From Actinernus sp. WN-2022 (taxonomy: Eukaryota; Cnidaria; Anthozoa; Actiniaria; Actinernidae): a stretch of 64,000 nt of DNA. Location of the stretch: NCBI GenBank assembly GCA_030867875.1, contig JAOWCC010000064.1, forward strand, positions 34,060,802 through 34,124,801, given 5' to 3'. The position numbers and the translations under genes are program-made. The notes under the pieces are model-generated. The model was not told where the DNA came from. It worked only from the letters and a program-made list of their open reading frames with translations, and did not search any database. Shown here one piece after another: positions 39,801-51,800 of this stretch; the stretch's first letter is position 1, and every line of letters begins with the position of its first letter.

Positions 39801-42800
39801 CAAAGCTCTGCACACAACATGTGATGTTCCATTGGAGTGATCTCTGATTTTTGTTATGTGCGAAATTGAAATCAAAAGGATGAGAAAAGGGGAGGAGCAA
39901 TCTCTTTTACAGTGCCGATCCTTGTTTAAAATTAGACATGATTTTGAGTGATATCAGAACCATGATAACTGAATAATCCCAGTACTTTCCCTTACAAACA
40001 AGATTTAATCTAGCGAGATATGATTGGCTGGCACTTGACAGCACAAAACAATAGTGTTTTGATTAGGAACTAATTTCTCTTTTCCTTCGTGTACTTCGCT
40101 ATGCTTGTTTACTCATCCAAAGGGAGAGATACAAGAGGTTTCAAATGCAGTGATTTGACTGAGGAAGAAACTCTACAGATTTTTAGAAAAATGGTTGTGT
40201 ATGGGAGGTGGGTTGCATCCCAATAAAATCACACCATTTGAAACCTCTAGTAAGCAACCACCCTTAGTGACCATCTTAGTTTGACATTAAAGGGATGTCC
40301 AAGTACAAAACACTTACTAGTCTCAAAATGATATTTGGACTGTCTTGAAAACTGAAATTGCAATAAAAAAAATTTATTTTGCAATGCAAACATGTAGGAA
40401 TTTTTTGAAAGTGTGTTATGCAATAGTTTTGATGACAGCATTTAGTTGTCAAGATCACATATACTGTTAATCCTCACTGCTCAGACATTTTCTTATATTC
40501 TCTATTCTCGTTTCTTACACTATGATAGAGGATATTTTTTCAAGATTTCCATGAGCACATGTAGCTCAGTTTTACTTGGTTGCTTACGGGAAGTTCTACT
40601 GAATTTTTAATAATTTTATTTCTTTAACAGGAAACTGGTGAAGTTACAAGTCCTCCATTCATGGTAAGTAACCTAATGCATCTGGATTAGCATTTTTGTT
40701 TTACTATGAATAGTAGCTATTGATTTGATGATTGATTAATATAATTTGTTCCTTTATTTAGCAAAATGGGCAGAAGAAACCAGCGCTAGCAGCTCTCCTT
40801 GCCAAACTACACTCCTGCATAAACCAGGTTGAACAGGTAAAGACAACAAGTTTGCAAAAAGAATTTCACCACCGGTCAGTTTGGTGGTTGAGCACCGGTT
40901 TGTTGTGCGGGAGCTCACGGGTTCAAACCCTGGCTGCACCTTTGCTCTGACATCTGCAAATGGTTACGCTACTGGCAAAAATTTCACCCAAAATTTATAC
41001 TATTTTAGTATACAACTCGCCTAAAGGCTCATTGTGTACCAAATAATACAAATCAGTGGATGAAGGGCCACCTCGTGGATATGCCACTGATTATTATTAT
41101 TATTATTATTTCTCATGAAATATTTGCCCATATTCCATAGAAAACCATGAAATAACCAGTAATTATTTTTTATTATTATTCACCCGAGAAATGTCAATTT
41201 CACAAGAAATTTGAACTTCAAATAATTAAAAGCTTCGATTTTTAAGTGTGTACCATGGACCAGATCCAAATTCTACCTAGTCACCCACAGAAGGACCATG
41301 TGAGATAGCATTGCACCTGCACAAACCACATAATCCCTCTGTTCTTGGTGACAAGGTAGAATTCCAGTCGAATTTCAACTTTTGTATTTAATTGGCTTGA
41401 TGTCTCAACCATTAAAATAACCACCCTTTTCACCCAGTCTTCTACCTTTAATATTCTGAAATGCCATTGTTGGGTACATAATGTTGTGAACATCTATTAC
41501 AGGCTGAGTCCTTAAAATAAGACCCATCTTTTGTTCACTTTTACTAAACCAGTAAAAGGTGTGTGGATTTACCGTGCATCAAGAAAGTTTCATAAATAAT
41601 TCCACTGTTGCATTTAAAGTTGGTAATTTAAAAAGCTGGGATCTTTTTAAAATTGGGGGTTTACTCGCGTAAATAATCATTCCTGCTTCCTTTATTATGC
41701 ATATTTTACGTACCTAGAGAAAATGTGACAGTGTAAATCTACCTAAAAGGGGCACTCCCCAAATGATAAATATTTACATGATGAAAGACAAAAATAACTA
41801 CTAAGATTAGCAGAGTATACTGTCCAGGTATACTGGAGAATATTGGAGACAATTTTGATGAAGAATGGCAAAGATTTGAGTGGATGAAAAATACCGCTTT
41901 TCAGAGCAACTTGGAGCAACTTGAAAACTGAACTCAAGTTTCTAGAATAAGCTTAATATTTGCCATCTTGTATTGAAAAAGCATATCAGGACATTCACAT
42001 TGTATTTCTCTTCTATCTCATGGTGTTATTTTTGTATTTTCGTTTTGAAGAAACTCGAAGGTTCAACTGGATTGACAGTGTCCCTTTGTTTCATGTTTTA
42101 TTTCCACAGTTCCCTGTTAAAGTACATGATGCACCTAGTGGTACTAGTGGTGTCACAGGTTCAAGGTATGCATTGACTGGATGTTTAACAATTCACTGAA
42201 GTGGAGGTGAGTAGTGGTGAATATTTTTCCAAGCCGCTTCGGCCACCACTATTCACCAACACTGAGGTGAATAATTGTTTTAGTATAAACCACACTCCAA
42301 GTGAATAGCCAGCACCAAATAGTTATTTAATTTTCTGTCAAATGGACAAAAACTCTCGCGAGATGATCGCTGCTTTGCTCGGAGGTGAATATGAAATCAT
42401 ATTCACTGTTTGAGTAGCCAATCAGAGCGCACGAAAAGTGATATTCACTGGTGTGGTATATACTAAGGAAGAGTTAAATACCGAGAACCGAGGCTTTTAG
42501 CCAGATACATCCCAAGGGATGTATCTGGATAAAAGCTGAGGTTCGAGGTATTTAACTGACTTATTTCATACTTGACGAGGTTTTCGCAAAATTTTCGTTG
42601 ATGTAGCTCTTTTTAGGTAGATTTTGGGCGAGTACCAAGACGGAGAAAAGGTTCTAAATCATTATAGGGATATTTAGTAAGTTTGGCTGAAGCCAAGGTG
42701 AATGAATTCCTTGGAGAAAATAATAAGCTAGAAACAACAAAATATCGTTGAATTGTATTGAATTGTTCGTTATAAATGCAAGGGATGTATGAGAAAAGTT

Positions 42801-45800
42801 CCCGGGGTGTATCTGGATACACCCCGGGAACTTTTCTCATACATCCCTTGCATTTATAATGGGGTATGTATGGCAAATAAAGCGTAATTAAGAACAAAGA
42901 AAACCATGTCAAGTATGAAATAATAATAATTGTTCACCTTTGATTATAGACCGCATTCATATTGCAGCCTCCTAGTTTGCATAAGTTTGAAAATAAATCT
43001 GTAGAGGGAAACTAATGCTGCAGAATTTGGGAGTAAGGTAGGGCAAAATCAGGAATGGGGAAAACCCTGGGGGAAATATTTTGAGGTAAGGTCAGGTAAA
43101 GTCAGAAAACAAATTAATGGCATTTATATTGCAACCCAGTGAGTGACATTCAGTGGCTACATTTAATCGGGACTTGATATGAGAGAAGCAAGGGGGACAG
43201 TTCCTTGAGGAGGGGGAGGCTTGCCACACCCTCTCCCCTCCCCCCCCCCCCCCCATTTTTTCCCACCATTTGACCCTCTTGCGATAACCCTGCTAATATC
43301 GACAGCTCTTTCACGGATAATGATGTTTTCTGTACATGTGAATAACCTACTGAAACAGAAATACACATTTATGAAAGTGGGTGTATTCATGTATGTCCGA
43401 TGGATACATACATACATATATCTTTATTTATACATGGAATCCCCTTCATTTACAAATGCTCTTCCAGAGAGCCGTGTGTCCTAAAACTAAATTCTTACAA
43501 TATGTATTTCAACTTACTTTTTTTTTTCCACAAGTGACAGTGACATATGTCTTATTTTTTTCCCTCAGAGGATCTCAAGCATTGCGGTTTTTCAGTACTC
43601 ACCAAATCAAGGTGAGTTCTTGCTATGCATTGAAGCACAGCCTGTAGGTGTAGTGGTTGTAATAATTATCTGAACATTTGATTCTTTGTCTTGTCGAGGC
43701 TGTGGGGGATTTAATGAAAAACTTTGAAATTCCCAGCAGTTGGAAAATTTGGAAAAATTAATGATAAGACTAGTTATACCTATGGCTATGGGTAAAGTGC
43801 CAACGAAAAAACTGCAGGTCAATGACACTTTTCAAGCCAGATATTTTACCAGGTTGGTAGTCGAAGAGTTAGGAGAATGCAGTTATTTTCAAGGTATGAA
43901 TCATGACCGTGATGGTCGTTCTTTCAGCGCAAAACATATACTCAGTTACTTGAATGTAGATGTTTATATATTCATAGCCAAGATTCACTGCTGAGCAAAA
44001 GAGCCGGTTTGAAAAGTGGCCATGTGTTATGTGGTAGCTCGGTGTGTGTAGGTTTAGCGTTATGAAATTATATATATAAACAACTATTACAGTGTGCTTG
44101 ACTTTTGTTTTGATCACTTACATGTTTTGACAGTCACAGGACATTTTGCTTTACTAGACACTTAAATATGCTTAAATTTCATGATTGTTCATGATCCACT
44201 ACCTTGAAAAGAATTCGTAGTTTGGCTCTTCGGCTTCTGAGCTTGCCATAATTTATGCATCGTGAAACGGCTATCTGCTACGTCATCAGTATGGAATTTT
44301 CTGGCTCGTTGCTCAGACGTCTCTTTCATGGGGGATGCAGTGGGGAGCCATAAGAGTCGGTTGTTTTCTCAGGCTAACAAGTATGGCACCTGTTTTTTTG
44401 TGCACTGCGCGTGTCCTTGATGCAAACTACAGAACTGGGCCAGGTTGTTTGAAGCAAGGTTAACTATAACCCTAGATTAGCGCTAAATCTGTAATTGTAA
44501 TCTGTACAGTTTAACTGGGTTAGCGATTTAACCCCGGGTTAACGCTTAACCTTGCTTCGAACAACTGGGTTCTGAACTCTAATTTTTACGTTTTCCATCA
44601 AAATTTCATATATTTTTAAAGATGATATAGTTTCACTTCCCCAGTAGTTTCCAACCTTCACGTCCATGTTGTATCGGCCTACTCTCGCCTGCCACTCATG
44701 TTGTCAATAAATACTACTTAAACACTAAACGTTAACATGACACATTGGTTCGATTTTGAGCAGTTCGGTTTTGAGCAACTTTCGCCTTATTTTAACACAC
44801 TAGTTCGCTTGTGTCCTTAAATTTGCACTCTACAAACTTACCTACAGTTCAAAAACCAAAAAATAAATAGAATACTAACCGATTTCTACAAATACCGTAG
44901 GATTATTCCTTCCTTCGCTGGCTTCAGTCAAAGACGTCGTGAGCAGAGACCTCGTGCCAGATCACCACGTGACATTAAACTCACCTCTCATTCTGATTGG
45001 CTCTTGCAAATCTATCTTACATGACATTACACTTTTGCAGTCGCTGTGAGATTTTTCGTGCATATTACCAAAATTAAGTGCATAGGCTCTATGATCTGCC
45101 GCCTCGTCAGCCTCGCGTCTTCGCTCGCATGACTCGTTGGCAGTGAAGCGGCAGTAAAGAGCGGTTTTTGGTATATACTTCGTGGTAGTGTTTCGTTCCA
45201 TATAGTTTCCCTGCATAATCATTTTCTCTACTGTTTTACAGTATTATGCAGGGAGACTATATGGATGGAAACACTACCATGAAGTATATACTCGGTTTTC
45301 TATTAAGTAGCGATTGCTTTGGTTTTGTGTTTGTTAGCATTTCTATTGGCTGTGAAAATGTTTTGTAATTATCAGCAATCAAGTTCTAAACTAAAACCAA
45401 AAATTGTTTTGGTCCATCACACAATCAATTTTCGTTTTAGCGGGAGTTACCACGATTGTGTTTACTTTTCCTTGTGATTGGTTTTACTTGAACCAATCAC
45501 AAATTACTTCAGTTCGTGATTAACATCGCATTTGTACATGTTCCTGTGATTGGCTCTGTAATTACGGTACTTTGGTTTTACGATGCTCATTCAGAAAACG
45601 CTCTAACGAGCCACTGATTTCATTGCAGTGCTATCTTCAACGTCATCCTGATTGTAAGACAGTGAGACAGTGGAAAGGAGGCCCTGTCAAGATTGACCCA
45701 TTGGCATTAGTGCAGGTTAGTGATGTAATATGTGAAAACTAATGTTGAGGTTTTTCAACCCCATTTCACTGTATTTAGAAAATCGCTTCTAAAATAAGCT

Positions 45801-48800
45801 CTTCATGTTTTACATGGCTTCTCAAACTCCACTTCAATCATAAAATTAGCAATCTAAAAGCCTTTAAATGCGAGATGTATTTGGAAACTATTTCTAAATA
45901 CTTGTCATGGTCATAATTTCTATTGTGTTGAATTACTGGATTTGAGTAACCAATATGTGAAGGGCTGTGTCCAAAAAGGGCGTAAGTGACTCTTGGTCAC
46001 ATTCTAAATTCTCTCTTAGCAAACATTAATGAATGTAATGCCCACTTCTCCCACATACACCATTTTATAAGTAGTAAAATAACTGGTTATTTTATAGGCA
46101 GTAGAACGTTACCTGGTTGTTAGAGGATATGGCAGAGTAAAGGAGGTAGGTCCTTACCAATGCAATGTAAGAAATAAAGACATCAACTTTAAGCCTTCTT
46201 TTTTCTGTCCATCTCCATATCTTGGTAGCCAACGGGCACAAGAGGTTGTTTGCTAAGCTGTCAACTCAAGCGCTGTTTCACCGCACACTGAATTTCACTA
46301 AGCTACTCCCCTTAGCTAAGTACCTATGTGACTATTTATTACTTTGTTGGATGTCGCCATTTTGAAATCATGTGAGAGCGCTGTTCATTTTCATTGGTCA
46401 ATAGATTACGCCAAGCTAAGCTGTTAGCTCTCTTCAGCTCACACAATGAGTTTCTCGCCTCAAGAGACTAAACATATCAAACACAATAGATATTTTCCTG
46501 ACGATCAATGTGATGATTTTGGGCGAGTTTGTCGCCTCAACACGAGAGCTATTAGCTTAGCAAACAACCTCTCGTGCCTGTTGGCTAAGCTTATAGTTCT
46601 TGGGTGTGGGAGGTGTAATTTTTGGATACACTAAGACTGAAAATGGCTTATATGGCTGTTTTTTTTTTTTTAACATATATATTCTCGGCTGCTTTTTTCG
46701 GAACCTAACTCAAGTAGGTACTATTCAGGATTACTAATCTACTTCAGATCTTCTGTGCAACGCTGTATGGTAGTCATGATTATCATTTGTTGTTGATGGA
46801 CACGAACATCAACCAAAGTACACAGTCAGGACAATGTAAAATTCATGCAAAGTTTGTGGTTTAAAAAGTTATTCATGAAAAAGTGCCCAACTTCTGACCC
46901 CCTCAAGTATATAATGATCCATTCCATGGCAGCTATTAAACTATTAGACTATTTAGTCATTCATATAAGGAGACTTATGAGGAATGATGAAATTACTAAA
47001 ATTGGCTAGAAAGTGCAGGAAAGAAACTACGCTTGAAATGATCAGTGTTGCATTTAAAACGTGTAAGTTGGATTGGATTTTTCATAGTTTTTAGTTTGCG
47101 ATTATAGTTTTATAAAACAAATAACTACATTCTGCCATGCGTCTGTCCTCTTGTAAATGCACAGATGACGTCACAACGTGAAGAGAACATCAGTTACGCC
47201 ACTCGACTGCGTCTCTTCGCGTTGTGACGTCATCTGTGCATGTATAAGAGGACAGATGCACGGCAGAATGGAATCTACAATGTATTTGTTGAATAATGCA
47301 GTTGAATCTATATTATAGGCAGCTGAGGAGGATGGAAGTGAAGATGATGGGTTAGTATATGACATTTCGTATTTATTCTCATACAGTGTGCGCATGTTAC
47401 ACACATACCGCAGATCTCTTAAAACAACCCTTTTTAAAGACTGAGAAAGTCAGTTGATGATTGTTTCTTAAATTTATTTGCATTACCTTTCAGGTCTGAT
47501 GATGAGATAGACGAGTCTTTGGTGAGTAAATTACATGGATTGGACGATCAAACATTTCACATTCTGAACCACCTCTCCGTTAGCAATAATGTCACTTTAA
47601 ATGACTTTGTTTCCTTCAATTGCAGGCATTAGAACTTCAAGGGGAGAGTATGCCGAGGTGAGTATTTTGTACATGGTTCGCATTGGCCTTGAACAGTCCT
47701 TGGAATAATACCAGGTCCTTGAAGATTCCTTCCAATTTGATGACTTGGAGAATTCCATATAGACTTATCAAACTCATTAATAATCCATAAAATCTGCTAG
47801 AGATTTCGTCCTGATTTACATAAACTTTTGCTTGGATTTTCTCCGCCAAAATAAGTTGTATCGCCAAAATAACTGAAAACATGACTATACATCTAGATGT
47901 TTGATAAGTCTAATACATAATTCGTGTCCGTGCTTTATGGGATTTACAAACTCTCGCTTTCAGCTCGAGTTTGTGAATCCCATAAAGCACGGCCACTCAT
48001 TCTGTATCTAGTACATAAAGACCGGGAATGAATTATATATGTTTTATTTTCACATAGGAAAAATATTGATACATCCAATGAGATACATGCATACGTGTAC
48101 CTGCTCTTACTGATGTGGAAATATCAACAGCAACAAATGACAAACAATTTTAATCAGCATCTGATTGGCCTCCCATAGCAACATGTTTACCTAATTTACC
48201 TCAGATTGATGAAAAACGTCGTCACAGTCCTATCAAATCAGTCAAAATCAAATATTTTGTTTACCCTTGGATATTGAGGCTTATTAGGCCTCTAGCAGAT
48301 CCTGCTAATGATCCAAGCATTCTCCACGCACACTTCTTACTACATTAATATCAAATGGGACATCTTTTATTTACACTTGGATATTGAAGCTTATTAGGCC
48401 TCTACTAGATCTTGCTAATGATCCTAGCATTCTCCACACACACACACTTCTTACTACATTCATATCAAATCGGACATATTTTGTTTACACTTGGATATTG
48501 AAGCTTATTAGGCCTCTAGCAGATCCTGCTAATGATCCGAGAATTCTCCACACACACACACACTTCTTACTACATTCATATCAAATCGGACATCTTTTGT
48601 TTACACTTGGATATTGAAGCTTATTAGGCCTCTAGCAGATCCTGCTAATGATCCGAGCATTCTCCACACACACACACTTCTTACTACATTCATATCAAAT
48701 CGGACATCTTTTGTTTACACTTGGATATTGAAGCTTATTAGGCCTCTAGCAGATCCTGCTAATGATCCTAGCATTCTCCACACACGCTCCTTACTACATT

Positions 48801-51800
48801 CATATCAAATCGGACATCTTTCGTTTACACTTGGATATTGAAGCTTATTAGGCCTCTAGCAGATCCTGCTAATGATCCGACCATTCTCCACACACACGCA
48901 CTTCTTACTACATTCATATCAAATCGGACATCTTTTGTTTACACTTGGATATTGAAGCTTATTAGGCCTCTAGCAGATCCTGCTAATGATCCTAGCATTC
49001 TCCACACAAACACACACTTCTTACTACATTCATATCAAATCGGACATCTTTCGTTTACACTTGGATATTGAAGCTTATTAGGCCTCTAGCAGATCCTGCT
49101 AATGATCCGACCATTCTCCACACACACGCACTTCTTACTACATTCATATCAAATCGGACATCTTTTGTTTACACTTGGATATTGAAGCTTATTAGGCCTC
49201 TAGCAGATCCTGCTAATGATCCGAGCATTCTCCACACACACACACACTTCTTACTACATTCATATCAAATCGGACATCTTTTGTTTACACTTGGATATTG
49301 AAGCTTATTAGGCCTCTAGCTGATCCTGCTAATGATCCGAGCATTCTCCACACACACACACACACTTCTTACTACATTCATATCAAATCGGACATCTTTT
49401 GTTTACACTTGGATATTGAAGCTTATTAGTCCTCTAGCAGATCCTGCTAATGATCCGAGCATTCTCCACACACACACACACTTCTTACTACATTCATATC
49501 AAATCGGACATCTTTTGTTTACACTTGGATATTGAAGCTTATTAGGCCTCTAGCAGATCCTGCTAATGATCCTAGCATTCTCCACACACACTCACACTTT
49601 ACTACGTTCATATCAAATCGGACATCTTTTGTTTACACTTGGATATTGAAGCTTATTAGGCCTCTAGCAGATCCTGCTAATGATCCAAGCATTCTCCACA
49701 CACATTCCTTACTACATTAATATCAAATCGGACATCTTTTGTTTACACTTGGATATTGAAGCTTATTAGGCCTCTACCAGATCCTGCTAATGATCCGAGC
49801 ATTCTCCACGCACACTTCTTACTACATTAATATCAAATGGGACATCTTTTATTTACACTTGGATATTGAAGCTTATTAGGCCTCTACTAGATCTTGCTAA
49901 TGATCCTAGCATTCTCCACACACACACACTTCTTACTACATTCATATCAAATCGGACATATTTTGTTTACACTTGGATATTGAAGCTTATTAGGCCTCTA
50001 GCAGATCCTGCTAATGATCCGAGAATTCTCCACACACACACACTTCTTACTACATTCATATCAAATCGGACATCTTTTGTTTACACTTGGATATTGAAGC
50101 TTATTAGGCCTCTAGCAGATCCTGCTAATGATCCGAGCATTCTCCACACACACACACTTCTTACTACATTCATATCAAATCGGACATCTTTTGTTTACAC
50201 TTGGATATTGAAGCTTATTAGGCCTCTAGCAGATCCTGCTAATGATCCTAGCATTCTCCACACACGCTCCTTACTACATTCATATCAAATCGGACATCTT
50301 TCGTTTACACTTGGATATTGAAGCTTATTAGGCCTCTAGCAGATCCTGCTAATGATCCGACCATTCTCCACACACACGCACTTCTTACTACATTCATATC
50401 AAATCGGACATCTTTTGTTTACACTTGGATATTGAAGCTTATTAGGCCTCTAGCAGATCCTGCTAATGATCCTAGCATTCTCCACACAAACACACACTTC
50501 TTACTACATTCATATCAAATCGGACATCTTTCGTTTACACTTGGATATTGAAGCTTATTAGGCCTCTAGCAGATCCTGCTAATGATCCGACCATTCTCCA
50601 CACACACGCACTTCTTACTACATTCATATCAAATCGGACATCTTTTGTTTACACTTGGATATTGAAGCTTATTAGGCCTCTAGCAGATCCTGCTAATGAT
50701 CCAAGCATTCTCCACACACATTCCTTACTACATTAATATCAAATCGGACATCTTTTGTTTACACTTGGATATTGAAGCTTATTAGGCCTCTACCAGATCC
50801 TGCTAATGATCCGAGCATTCTCCACGCACACTTCTTACTACATTAATATCAAATGGGACATCTTTTATTTACACTTGGATATTGAAGCTTATTAGGCCTC
50901 TAGCAGATTCTGCTAATGATCCAAGCATTCTCCACACACATTCCTTACTACATTAATATCAAATCGGACATCTTTTGTTTACACTTGGATATTGAAGCTT
51001 ATTAGGCCTCTACCAGATCCTGCTAATGATCCGAGCATTCTCCACACACACACACTTTACTACATTCATATATTGTCTGCACTCAGCTCACATTTGATTT
51101 CTACAGAGGGAGGAAAACTGGAGAACCCAGAGAAAAACCCTTGGAGCATGGATGAGAATCACCAAACTCACATATGATGCTGCATCGGGGAGTCTAACCC
51201 TGGTCACAGTGGTGAGCGCTTACACGCTGCACTACCCAGCTCTATAATCACATGCCTACTGTTCAGAGTCACCCATCAACTTCAGATCTTATCTACAACC
51301 CTGAACATGCTCGTGAAAAAAGCTGTATGCCATTCTTTTCCTTGAAATATTTTCTATTTATTCTATTCCTAGACATCATCTGGAGGTGATGCTAGGTGAC
51401 AGGATTCTACCGTACAATATGACAGTCTACCAGGCCGTCAAACAGTATGGACAGGTAGTCACTATTACTTATCTTATTATTATGTGTGCTCATTCGGCCC
51501 ATCTCACGCCTGCTAAAGCCCGGTTTCCATGTGATCGCAGCGATCGCAAGATTATTTTGTTCTGCGTATGAATTTACGCTTCGATTCACACCGAACAAAA
51601 GAATCCTGCGATCGTTGCGATTATTGCGATCATATGGAAACCAGGCTTTAGTCTGCAAACGAGTGGCTTTAACTAATAAAGAAATGAATAAATATTAGCA
51701 TGGATATCTATAGTAGCCTCTGAATAGCCTCGTGAGAAGGAGAGAAGAAGGACGAAGCTGCATGGACGAAACACAAATTTGAATATCTGTGTCTCACTTT

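Noticed and set aside
39354..39875. Open frames of 142-173 codons on both strands
   Set aside because: They arise because the 60-bp tandem unit is a multiple of three and lacks stops; the region is an intron of TRIP12.
48250..51057. CRISPR array (regular repeats with variable spacers)
   Set aside because: The whole ~116-bp unit is repeated, the variable part is just (CA)n, and the DNA is animal nuclear.
48384..51177. Chain of open frames repeating [12 protein letters not shown] and [13 protein letters not shown]
   Set aside because: A by-product of the ~116-bp satellite; no start context, no splice support and variable (CA)n runs that shift the frame.
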